Assembly (NCBI GenBank): GCA_003427395.1 | Contig: BFEA01000771.1 | Coordinates: forward strand, 48,978-80,500 | Reading direction: 5' to 3' | Origin: Chara braunii | Lineage: Eukaryota > Streptophyta > Charophyceae > Charales > Characeae | Length of the DNA stretch: 31,523 nucleotides | Part shown: piece after piece, positions 9,672 through 17,784 of the stretch | Numbering within the stretch: position 1 is the stretch's first letter | How the letters are laid out: every line of letters starts with the position of its first letter | The notes under the pieces: model-generated | What the model was told of the DNA's origin: nothing | The model's input: the letters and a program-made list of their open reading frames with translations, nothing else | The model's database searches: none | Position numbers and translations under genes: made by a program

Positions 9672-10174
9672 GGCCCTCATCCCGCCATACTTACGGTAAG
9701 TAAAATATCCATTTTTTTGGTATCCCACCGGCTTCCTTGAATCCCGGGGCCTCCGGTGTGAGCGGAGTGATGTGAAAACGGTTCAGGACGTGGCGTTCGT
9801 AGAGTGAACTTTGGGAGCTCCGTTTTGCCGTTTTCGTAAAAGCAACGGACCCGTACCTTGTTCCGAAAAAGTTGTTGTGTTTTTTTTTTTTTTTTTTTTT
9901 TTTTNTTCCTGTCCGTTGTCGGGCCTGGTTCGTCCGTGGTCTCGAAGAGGCTTGCTGGTGGGACACGGTTCGGGCCCACAAACGTCCGTTGGAATTTGGA
10001 AAAACAGACCAACTTTGCAGACCGCCCAACAAAAGTCGCCGCCACTCACGTAAGATCTCCTTCAATGTCGGGATGGTGGAGTACGATTTTACTTACCGAA
10101 TGCAAAACCTGCGGACCGAGCTTTTACGTTTCTTTCGGACTTTTACTTACCGTAAGTATGGTGGGATGAGACCC
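9672..10174. mobile_element. 503-bp MITE, PIF/Harbinger-like, TSD TAA
   Basis: Terminal inverted repeats of about 34 bp: the left end begins GGCCCTCATCCCGCC and the reverse complement of the right end begins GGGTCTCATCCCACC. The two then agree for the next ~19 bases up to GGTAAGTAAAA. The element is flanked by TAA on both sides (9669-9671 and 10175-10177), the 3-bp TWA duplication typical of PIF/Harbinger. It is non-coding; apparent frames are artefacts, several spanning a T run with one N at 9905. Ignoring it and one TAA rejoins the two arms of hairpin unit 6, which independently confirms the boundaries. Confidence 0.88.
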
Positions 10175-10177
10175 TAA

Positions 10178-10207
10178 GTATTGTTTCTAAGTTGAATGAC
10201 TTTGTCC
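10178..10207 (+). repeat. Hairpin array A, unit 6 right part
   Basis: Loop core GTTTCTAAGTTG and right arm AATGACTTTGTC, which pairs with the left arm GACTAAGT preserved at 9667-9671 plus 10178-10180. It corresponds to unit 6 of the complete array (27973-28010). Similarity to that array stops about ten bases further on, at ~10217. Confidence 0.75.
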
Positions 10208-10220
10208 AAGAGGCTACTGT

Positions 10221-10273
10221 CGGAGGCTGACAGGCCGTGTCAGCGGAAGTTGACTCGACGCAGTCAGCCTCCG
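10221..10273. repeat. 11-bp perfect inverted repeat at the left edge of the insertion
   Basis: CGGAGGCTGAC (10221-10231) pairs with GTCAGCCTCCG (10263-10273). The segment 10274-10540 that follows has no gene. Confidence 0.7.
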
Positions 10274-10540
10274 CGTCGTGCCAAATTTGCGCCAAGGGCT
10301 GCCCACGGTCATAGTCAACCGGGCCCTAACCCGTTGGTTAATTCCCAGGGCCGAAGCCACAGAGAAGACGATGCAGCAGTACAATCCCCAAGGGTTAATG
10401 AGATAATAATTAAGTTTGACCGGTTGGGACCGGATCGACGGGATCGTATAACTTGATCGGAAAAGAGATAGCCCCAAACGGCCACATAAATGAATAGTTG
10501 AGCCCTAGTAATAATTAAAAGGGGCCACATGCTATTTTAA

Positions 10541-10764
10541 GCGCGGGACTGACTCTTTGTCTCCCGATGTCAGGTCTGCCCCACTCTTGTGCTAAGATTA
10601 CCTCAGTCCCACAACTGTTCAACTACTTAGGACCTGTCTCTTATACACATCTAGATGTGTATAAGAGACAGGCGCGGGACTGACTCTTTGTCTCCCGATG
10701 TCAGGTCTGCCCCACTCTTGTGCTAAGATTACCTCAGTCCCACAACTGTTCAACTACTTAGGAC
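10541..10764. repeat. 93-bp identical direct repeat flanking an adapter
   Basis: 10541-10633 and 10672-10764 are identical over 93 bases (both begin GCGCGGGACTGACTC and end ACTTAGGAC). Only the 38-bp adapter lies between them. Neighbouring minisatellite units differ at many positions, so perfect identity here points to an assembly duplication, not to biology. Confidence 0.93.
10634..10671. other. Nextera (Tn5 mosaic end) junction adapter: sequencing artefact
   Basis: 10634-10652 is CTGTCTCTTATACACATCT, the 19-bp hyperactive Tn5 mosaic end; 10653-10671 is its exact reverse complement. Back-to-back mosaic ends are the circularisation junction of Nextera mate-pair libraries. This was built into the assembly and is not part of the genome. 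Confidence 0.97.
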
Positions 10765-10774
10765 TGAGCCTTCC

Positions 10775-11080
10775 CAGTCCCGTGCTAAAATTAGCAGTCC
10801 CCCGCTACTTTTAGCATGGGACTGACTATTCAACTTTTTGGGAGTGGGCCTGCCCCAGTTCAGTGCTAAAATTAGCACAGTCCAGCGTGGGACTGCCTGT
10901 TCAACTACTTGGGACTCGGCCTGCCCCAGTCCCGTGTTAAAATTAGCACAGTCCCACGCTATTTTTAGCGTGGGACTAACTATTCGACTAATTGTGACTA
11001 GGCCTGTCCCAATCCCATGCTAAAATTAGCACAAGTCCCACGTTATTTTTCGTGTGGGACTAACTATTTGGTTGCCTGGG
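10775..11080. repeat. Minisatellite family 1 (~70-83 bp, four units) with internal hairpins
   Basis: Units start at about 10775, 10856, 10927 and 11010, each with near-palindromic GTGCTAAAATTAGCAC. The third unit contains a perfect 12-bp stem with a TTTT loop (10950-10961 and 10966-10977, AGTCCCACGCTA and its complement). Other units keep the outer AGTCCC/GGGACT pairing while the inner bases vary. Confidence 0.85.
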
Positions 11081-11090
11081 ACTGGCCGAT

Positions 11091-11126
11091 TGCACCAGCC
11101 TCTACTATATAAGAGAGGCTGGTGCA
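11091..11126. promoter_or_regulatory. 13-bp perfect hairpin with TATATAAG in its loop
   Basis: TGCACCAGCCTCT (11091-11103) and AGAGGCTGGTGCA (11114-11126) flank a 10-base loop ACTATATAAG. The TATATAA motif could serve as a TATA box, but no transcript or gene start can be tied to it. The hairpin is certain; the promoter role is a guess. The following 11127-11540 has no clear gene. Confidence 0.4.
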
Positions 11127-11543
11127 CGTGCTGAAGAGAGAGCTCATCCGTGTTGCGCATGCTACGGTGGACTGGTGCACAAGCTAGAAAGTGTGAGATA
11201 CTCATGCCACAAACACCACGGCTGAGTGGGGAACATGACAAAGGAGCTGCAAGAGGAGAGCGGGAGCGAGAACCAGGAGTGGGCCGGGGAAACAAGCTGG
11301 ATGAAGGCGGAACATATAGGCAGGACGTAAGGGTACGAGCAAGCAACTATGGCAGGAGTGATGTTCGGGCCGTTCAGCAAGGGTTGTTGTCACCTCGCTA
11401 GCGTTCTCCCTCCCTCATCAACTCGCAAGCCCATGGATCTGTGCGCGCCCACGGATCTGAGCGTTCCCGATAATCCGTACGCACGTGCATAATCTACGCG
11501 CCTAATCAGCATGTGCGCCTGCGACTCTGCACGCACGCGCACC

Positions 11544-11810
11544 CGCTAGTCTGCATGCTATCCTACCCGTGTCTACGCTCGCACGCTACTCCGCGCGCGC
11601 ACTCGAAGGTCTGCATGCACCGGCCAGTCTGCGTGCTATCCTGCTCGCGTTTGTGCTCGTCCGCTACTCCGCGCGCTAGCCGAAGGTCTGTGTGCACCCG
11701 CTAGTTTGTGTGCTATCCTGCCCGTGCCTGCGCTCGCCCGCTACTCCGTGCCCCCGCCAGTCTGATTGCTAACCTGTCCATGTTTGTGCTCGCCCGCCAC
11801 TCCGTGCACG
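11544..11810. repeat. Minisatellite family 2 (about 56-78 bp, four units)
   Basis: Units begin near 11544, 11622, 11699 and 11755 with CGCTAGTCTGCATGCTATCC-like sequence and share GCTCGCCCGCTACTCCG. GC-rich and degenerate; no gene. Confidence 0.85.
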
Positions 11811-11821
11811 TCTGCTAAACA

Positions 11822-12075
11822 ATATACGCCTTGACGAGAGACCTGCATTGGACCGTGTGCACACTTTGATGAGACCTGCATTGGACCGTGTGATCACGTA
11901 TGCGCCTCGATGAGACCTGCATTGGATCGTGTGCACACGTATGCACCTTGATAAAGATCTACATTGGACTTTGTGCACACGTGTGCACCATGATGAGATC
12001 TACAATGGAAAGCGTGCACCCCTGTGCGTCCTGCTGAGATCGACATTAGAACGCGTGCGAGCGTGAGCACCTTGA
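11822..12075. repeat. Minisatellite family 3 (about 37-46 bp, six units)
   Basis: Repeats of GATGAGACCTGCATTGGACC followed by GTGTGCACACGTATGCACCTT, decaying toward the right. The unit is unrelated to families 2 and 4. Confidence 0.85.
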
Positions 12076-12380
12076 TCTGACTGGCACTCCCCGGGCTCTC
12101 TGACTGATCTACTTGTTTTTTTCCCGGGCAATCTGACTGGCACTGCCCGGGCAATCTGACTGATCTGATTGTTGTTTTTTTCCCAAGCAATCTGATTGGC
12201 ATTCCCCGGGCGATCTGACTGGCATTCCCCGGGCGATCTGACTGATTTGATTGACTTTTCCCGGACGATCTGACTGATTTGGTTGACATTTTTGGGCGAT
12301 CCAATTGGCATTTCCCGGACGATCTGACTGGCATTAGCACCCCCGGGTGATCCAATTGGCATTTCCTGGGCAAGCTGATT
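12076..12380. repeat. Minisatellite family 4 (~22 bp, about 12 units)
   Basis: Repeats of CCCCGGGCGATCTGACTGG plus CATT, interspersed with longer variants carrying T runs. Minus-strand frames through it translate the repeat and are not genes. Confidence 0.85.
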
Positions 12381-12499
12381 AGGCTAATAACCAGAGACCA
12401 CACTATTTCCATGCGGTTGTGCATTCAAGTTCCCGCTGCTTGGCTAATTCCCGGGGGTTGTGTATGTGAGTGCTTGCTGATTACTAGTTGGATTGAACC

Positions 12500-12700
12500 T
12501 CGGAACCGTGCACTTGCATTGATTGGGACTCCACCTACAGGCTGGGATTGCACACCTGCACAGTGTTTTGCTAGCTTGCTGATTGGAGCTCTAGCCACAC
12601 GTCGGGACTGCACACCAGCGCAGTGATCGCAGGCCCGTTGGTTGAGACTCTGCCCACAATTGAGATTGCGTACAAGTGCAGTGTTTTGCTGGCTCCCATA
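12500..12700. repeat. Minisatellite family 5 (~68 bp, three units)
   Basis: Units share GATTGGGACTC...GGGATTGCACACCTGCACAGTGTTTTGCT with substitutions. The first starts near 12518. Confidence 0.75.
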
Positions 12701-12829
12701 CCAGTCCTATACAATAGCTTGTATAATGAGATTTCTGCATTGAAGCCGATGCTTGCCAGTTGCTGTGCTCCCCTCAAATGTGGTAATACCAGACTGTGTT
12801 CACACTAAGAAAAGTAATGCAGCATTGTG

Positions 12830-12930
12830 GACTGCGTTCAGTGTCCCCACTCAATGCGGTAAATATTGGAATGTGGTAATGTTGGACTGTGGTAATGTTG
12901 GACTGTGGTAAATGCTGGACTGCATTGTTG
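12830..12930. repeat. Minisatellite family 6 (about 16 bp, about five units)
   Basis: Short repeats of TGTTGGACTGTGGTAA and variants, ending near 12930. 12931-13029 shows no feature. Confidence 0.7.
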
Positions 12931-13029
12931 GACTATGTTCAGAAAGTAACGATGGTCAGTGTTCCCACTTGTATTCCGTAATGTTTGGGCAACGTTTTTC
13001 CCACTTGGGATATTGTTGTTTTTGTTCCG

Positions 13030-13560
13030 CGCCCATGCTAGGTATTTTATTGCACGCCCAGGCTCAACGTAGCTGATTTAGTGCGCGCCCAAGCTCGAAC
13101 TTGATGGTTTAGTGCACGCCTTGGCACGATAGTGCTGTCACAGTGCGCACGCGTGCTTGGTGTCACTGATTTGGTGCTCGCCCAAGCCTGAACTTGATGG
13201 TTTAGTGCGTGCCCGGGCCCGACATTGCTGTTTCGGTGCACGCCCATGTTTGGTGGCGCTGATTTAGCGTGCTCAGGCCCGACAGTGTTGTTCGGTGCTC
13301 GCCCATGCTTGGTGCCACTGATTTAGCGCGCGCCCAGGCCCGACGTTGCTGTTCCGGTGCGCGCTCATGCTTGGTGCTGTCGATTTAGTGCGCACCCAGG
13401 CCTGACGTTGTTGTTTCGGTGTGCACCCATGCTTGGTACCACTGATTTAGTGCGCGCCCAGGCTTGGCATTGATGTTTTAGTGCACGCCCGTGCCTGCTG
13501 TCGCTGATTTAGTGTGCGCCCAGGCCAAACATTTTTCTTTGGGTGCACGCCCTGACTCTT
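13030..13560. repeat. Minisatellite family 7: ~62-bp dimer of two ~31-bp halves, about eight units
   Basis: Alternating halves, one like GCGCGCCCAGGCCCGACGTT plus GCTGTTTCGGT and the other like GCACGCCCATGCTTGGTGCC plus ACTGATTTAGT. The regular alternation shows a higher-order repeat: a 31-bp monomer diverged first and the dimer was then amplified. Confidence 0.85.
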
Positions 13561-13645
13561 GAGCACGCGCCTTGTTGACATGATGAATCTAGAGTGCGCT
13601 CCCTGTTGATATGACGATTCTAGAGCACGCTCCCTGTTGATCTAA
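13556..13645. repeat. Minisatellite family 8 (about 38 bp, two to three units)
   Basis: Repeats of GAGCACGCTCCCTGTTGATA plus TGATGATTCTA. 13646-13715 shows no feature. Confidence 0.65.
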
Positions 13646-13715
13646 TTAGTTTGAGGACATGACTGAGTGTCGCCATTGTAATGATTTGGCACCTTACTCC
13701 CGCTGATTTGATTCC

Positions 13716-13930
13716 TTGTTGATCAGCCCCCGCGCAGATGGTAATTGCAGTCTAGTCCCTGCGCAGACAGTATTTGTGATCCACCACTTTTTTGCAGACG
13801 GTATTTTTCCTGCACTGTGTTATTTGCTGATCAGTCCCTGCGCAAGCAATTTTGCACAGTTCAGTCCCAGTGCATACGACATTTTGCATTTAGTCCATGC
13901 ATAGGCGACACCTTGCTGATCAGTCCTATA
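13716..13930. repeat. Minisatellite family 9 (about 28-40 bp, about five units)
   Basis: Repeats built on CTGATCAGTCCCTGCGCAGA and CGGTATTTTGC. Frames of ~60 codons here are repeat translations. Confidence 0.7.
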
Positions 13931-13989
13931 CCGTGATGATAGCGGCGGTTCCGGTCCTCATATTCTAGACCCACTTGCTGCAAAGATAC

Positions 13990-14225
13990 TTTTCGTGATA
14001 GTGCTATATCAAGTTGTTGCTGGTTGTTGTTCAGCCGCGCCCATTCAGGCGGACCCTTTCATTGAGTTGCTGGTTGTTGTTCAGCCGGTCCCATTTAGGC
14101 GGGCCTTTACATTGAGTTGCTGGTTGTTGATTCAGTCGGGCCCATTCAGGCGGGCCAGGTATTGAGTTGTTGCTGGTCAGTCGGACCCACTCAAGCAGGC
14201 ACATACATCGTTTTTGCCTTCTTCA
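13990..14225. repeat. Minisatellite family 10 (~60 bp, four units)
   Basis: Repeats of GAGTTGCTGGTTGTTGTTCA plus GCCGGGCCCATTCAGGCGGGCC, degenerate in the last unit; last family before the possible gene. Confidence 0.85.
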
Positions 14226-14542
14226 GCCAGACCCATTCAAGCAAACCCAGACATTGGAGGGAGCATTTATACTCTCAGGGGTGCAGCCATTGTCCAAGTT
14301 GGCCCGTTATCGTGAGACAGCCCCAAAGTGGGGCACGCTTGTTGAGAAGTTCTGCTATCGACATGTCGGACACCAGACCTTCGTCATAAGGGCCAATAAG
14401 TCCCCTACCTCGAGACACACGCTGGTGGTTACCTACTCGGTAAAAGGGCCAGAGAAGGAAGGAGTGAAGGGCTTAGGGCACCACTTATGACAGAATCGCA
14501 GATTATATATTTCGCAGGGAGAGTTATTGGAGGGATAACTGG

Positions 14543-14809
14543 TTGCATGTGGAGTTACCTCGCGTACCTTCAGCGCCTGGTGGCGTACTCTTCGATTTTA
14601 ATGGGTGCAATCATGAGTCCCTCAGTGAAGCACGCATCAAGGGGGAAAAACAAAAGGATGAGCGGATTGGGAAAAAGATAGTCAAATTCAGGATCTTGAT
14701 CACTACTTGTACGCAAAGATCGAAGACCGACGAGTCTGACCTTGACCCTTATAGCGTCGACGACATCGATCTTGACGATTACTTCGATTGGGACGCCCAT
14801 AGAGATTGA
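14543..14809 (+). CDS. Possible exon of an unrecognised spliced gene
   Basis: An open frame that continues upstream to about 14490 and ends at TGA 14807-14809. The peptide has a globular-looking start (Trp-rich, LFDFNGC), a basic middle (KGEKQKDERIGKKIVKF) and a strongly acidic Asp-rich end (DDIDLDDYFDWD). A good 5' splice site (G/GTAAGC) lies at about 14845, so exon limits and frame may differ from the plain ORF; an alternative frame stays open from about 14737 to that site. Upstream, 14270-14486 has a different open frame without repeats, possibly a preceding exon. No family is recognised. Confidence 0.3.
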   Translation: MHVELPRVPSAPGGVLFDFNGCNHESLSEARIKGEKQKDERIGKKIVKFRILITTCTQRSKTDESDLDPYSVDDIDLDDYFDWDAHRD

Positions 14810-14878
14810 TCTCATTATTGATAGTCTGAGTGCTGGAGACCGGTAAGCGGCGACAACAAAGAGCGACATTGCGACGGA

Positions 14879-15370
14879 TTGCATATCTCCTTGCATCGTA
14901 TTTGCTCAAGGGAGGCTGATTTCTATATGTCGCGCAAGCCTAGGAGTGAGACGGTTGCTGGACCCCCAAGAGGGGAAGGATCGGTCCCATACCTTGGAGA
15001 TGGATTCAACCATCTGGTCGGGGCAGATTTCATGATGCAGGTTTTTCTTGGGTCACTTTATGAAGACCGTTTCCTGGAGGTTTCATACGTTGACATCGAC
15101 GGCAAGGGATGGATTGAGATACTGATCGGTGTTACGGGCGATATCATCCTTGCTGAGGAACTGTATCTCATAAGTATAGCGGACGAGGATATGGCGAGGT
15201 GCATGGCTTACGTCAGCAAAATTGATCCTGCAGCTTATCTTGACATCAACTACTGGGTGTCAACCCAGGTCATCAATGTGGAGCAGGAGCACGAGCAGTG
15301 CATGCTAGAGGCGGAGTCCCAGACAGTAGAGCTTACTCATGAGGGGGTACCACTTATTATCATCGATTGA
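14879..15370 (+). CDS. Unrecognised protein segment, probable exon (163 aa)
   Basis: The clearest non-repetitive, non-transposon-like frame in the insertion. Balanced composition with alternating hydrophobic and acidic residues, for example FLEVSYVDIDGKGWIEILIG near residues 71-90 and a helical IADEDMARCMAYVSKID near 105-120. The apparent start is a TTG or ATG in a region that may be intronic, so the true start is unknown. It is followed by a T-rich stretch and a branch/acceptor-like tract (TTATTATACAG, 15568-15578) leading into another open segment, which suggests introns. The possible donor at 15347 (G/GTACC) is phase 0 and does not join the next exon in its open frame, so another donor must be used if these are one gene. 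I do not recognise the family and assign no function. Confidence 0.4.
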   Translation: MHISLHRICSREADFYMSRKPRSETVAGPPRGEGSVPYLGDGFNHLVGADFMMQVFLGSLYEDRFLEVSYVDIDGKGWIEILIGVTGDIILAEELYLISIADEDMARCMAYVSKIDPAAYLDINYWVSTQVINVEQEHEQCMLEAESQTVELTHEGVPLIIID

Positions 15371-15578
15371 GGCTCAGTTCTTCTAGTCACTGTGATGTAT
15401 TATTCACATTATGATTATTACTTGTCATTGACTGCCTGCATTCTCTGCGTACTACTCTTCAGTCTCGTGTCTCTAGTCATGCTCTTATAGAGTCTGGTTT
15501 TTATTTTTTTTGTTCTTTCAGTGTCATTTGTCCTGTAACGCAAGAGACGTAATGTTATTTCCTCTTCTTATTATACAG

Positions 15579-15741
15579 GTTACACTCAAGGCTACTTGAA
15601 GGACTCGTGGATAATAGGGAGTCCGGTGACCTTGAGTTTGACCTTTATACGGGGTCAGGTGCAAGCGATAAACCTAAACGCCTCACTCTAAGCCATGTCG
15701 CCGTTATCAGGAGGGATAACCCTGACTACTCTATTGTATAA
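15579..15741 (+). CDS. Possible terminal exon (about 53 codons)
   Basis: After a pyrimidine-rich tract and AG at 15577-15578, the frame read from 15580 stays open to TAA 15739-15741. Residues include LLEGLVDNRESGDLEFDLY and a Lys/Arg-rich end. The acidic/hydrophobic style resembles the 14879-15370 segment. 15742-15940 holds a short GC-rich stretch with no gene. Splicing is inferred only from motifs. Confidence 0.3.
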
Positions 15742-15993
15742 CTGAAGTCTGAAAGTGACAAGGGTTGTTTTTTTCTGAATATACTTTTATATGATTTCTA
15801 TACTTACCAAAATTTTGCGGGACTGTCTGCCAGTCCACCAAACCACTGCACTCGACCTGGGGAGGGACATCGAACCAGGCCCTGAAAGCGGTGGAGGTGC
15901 GATACCGCGCACTTAAACAGGGAAATTTGAAAATAGTTTTTTCTATATTGTAAGTTCTATTTGACGATATATATAGTTTTACATGAACAAACT

Positions 15994-16330
15994 AGTCAGA
16001 CAGGGTTTCTAAGTTCAATGATCTGACTATAGTCAATCATTAAAAGAAGAGAGTATTTAATTAGAAGTATACTCAAGAGGTAAGATTCAGGCGGACTAAA
16101 CATTGTTTCTAAGTTGAATAGTTCAGTCCTATGCCCACCTTTGATCGCTAAATGTAGAAAGATATATATAACTTACATATTAAATGGTTTAGGGCGACTA
16201 AGCGGGATTTCAAAGTTGAATGGCTTAGTCACATGCCCAATGAAGAGAGAAATTTTATTGTGCCCCATGTTTTGTTTATAAATAAAGGCAAAGGTTTAAC
16301 ATTGTTTCTAAGTTGAATGATTTTATCTTT
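15994..16330 (+). repeat. Hairpin array B, units 7-10
   Basis: Units at 15994-16028 (AGTCAGA/TCTGACT), 16093-16129 (GGACTAAAC/GTTCAGTCC), 16196-16230 (GACTAAGC/GCTTAGTC, 8 bp perfect) and 16290-16330 (AAAGGTTTAA/TTTTATCTTT, partial). The spacers between units, including a TATATA tract before unit 9, match those between units 7-10 of the complete array at 28090-28423. This identifies B as the other half of array A. Confidence 0.85.
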
Positions 16331-16399
16331 TTATGCCCTATGTAACTTGGGGTATTGGGATTTACTTAATTGAGGAAAAATAAATTACTTATAAGAAAA

Positions 16400-17784
16400 T
16401 AACTTGGGGTTTTTGTGAGAGTACTGACCCGTGGTGGTATGGACTTGCATGTGGTTGAGTGTGAGTTCTACTTAGTCTGAGCCTTAGCTGGATAGGTAGT
16501 TGTCTTAGATGCTCGCCACGTGTTGAAGCTATAAGAGTTGCTTTAATTTATGCATTTACAGAGTTAAGTTTATTTCTTATACTAACTTACATTGCATAAA
16601 AAGTAACATTTTTTTCTAAATTCACAAAAATGAGCGTACCAAAAAATTATATTTTTTAGTGTTTTTTTGTTCCCATGACGTCGGATGATCAGATTATCGG
16701 GTGTCGTGGCGACTCCGGATGATCTGACCATCGAATGTATGTTAACGGTACTTTACGTTGAGGTACATCAGATGAACAAAGTGATATAACGACTTTCTCA
16801 CCCGATGAGCAATGAAATTTTGACTAAGTTCACTTTCGTGAATTTAGAAAAAAATCTTCGTTTTAACGAAATATCAGTTTACTTGACTTTGTATGAATTT
16901 TAGAAATACACTTTCGTTATAGGAAGTGCTGCCTAATTTTTTGCAAAATCAATTAGTTGGTCAAATTTTGCACTAACAAAGTTCAACTTTTGTCTGAATT
17001 TATATCTGACTTAGTATAAGTCTGATAAGTTTACTTCTCTAAAGAAGATGATGCCCAAATTTTTACTGAATCAAGGAGTAGGATAAAATTTGGTTTTGTA
17101 AAGTCAGAGTTATTTATTTAGATTTTGTATAAATTTTGAAAATACATTTTTTCCATGGAAAACACTGTCCAAATTTCTACAAATTCAAAAAGATAGTTAA
17201 AAATTTGTTTTGGTGGAAATCAAGGTTTTATCTTGAGTTTTAGTTAGCATAAATCTCGAAAGCCTACCTTTCTAAAGGTGATGCTGCCCATTTTTTTACT
17301 TAATCAAAGGGTTAAACAAACTTTGACCTATGAAATTAAGAGATCATTTTCAGATTTTATATTCAGACTTATATGAATTCTGCAAAGGCAGTCTTCCTAC
17401 GGGAAGCACTGCCAAAATTTCTTAAAATTTAGAGAACTTAGAATATTTTCGAAAGTTTGACAGTCCGCCCTTGCTTAAGGGAGATATTGTCGAAATTTCT
17501 GGCATTTTCAAAGACAAGTATCAGGGATTAGGTAGGAAGGTAGGAGTATTTCATACTGACTCAAACATAGTTTGGTCCTTGGCCTGTACTGTGTTCAAGT
17601 CATTTTCATTCAGATTATTTCGTGTCTTCACCAGCTTCAAGTTGATCCTACGAGGATCATCTTCTGTTGTCTTTTTGATAACAGGTCGGTTTCTGGCCTA
17701 ACTCTAACTTATTCTCGTTACTAAACCTTAGGCCTTCGCCGAGGTGGATTGAAATGTTTCTTTGGGTTTTACTTAGACTTTTGT
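16400..17784 (+). repeat. Internal block P, copy 1, with ~120-bp tandem hairpin repeats
   Basis: Starts with a conserved stretch (GTGAGAGTACT... near 16415; matches 28507 onward). From about 16880 to 17490 it has six units with a period near 120 bp, marked by a small hairpin then GCTGCCNAAATTT at about 16926, 17047, 17165, 17282, 17406 and 17488. Hairpin arms differ but pair: 16909-16928, 17034-17047 (CTTCT/AGAAG), 17149-17162 (TTTTCC/GGAAAA), 17266-17279 (ACCTTT/AAAGGT), 17393-17406, 17468-17481 (CCCTT/AAGGG). Two further hairpins at 17643-17659 (TGATCCT/AGGATCA) and 17664-17684 precede X2. The 76-codon frame at 17471-17701 is not supported as a gene. Confidence 0.8.

Larger units (their letters stand above)
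10217..15940. other. ~5.7 kb insertion between hairpin units 6 and 7
   Basis: Aligned by eye with 28001-28090, array A leaves the shared sequence near 10217 and array B rejoins it near 15940. The DNA between is therefore an insertion, or a series of them, in one hairpin element. It contains an inverted repeat at its left edge, a chain of minisatellites and a possible spliced gene. I could not find terminal inverted repeats or a target duplication, so its class is unknown. Confidence 0.55.

Noticed and set aside
9677-10177. Several 80-124-aa frames on both strands within the MITE
   Set aside because: They run through a homopolymer with an N, overlap each other on both strands, and the element is defined by its TIRs as non-coding.
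10634-10671. A real Tn5-type transposon end or natural inverted repeat
   Set aside because: The sequence is exactly the engineered mosaic end in back-to-back form used in library preparation, and it is flanked by an artificial perfect duplication.
12000-12424. Minus-strand 120- and 176-aa frames
   Set aside because: They are translations of the ~22-bp and ~42-bp minisatellites.
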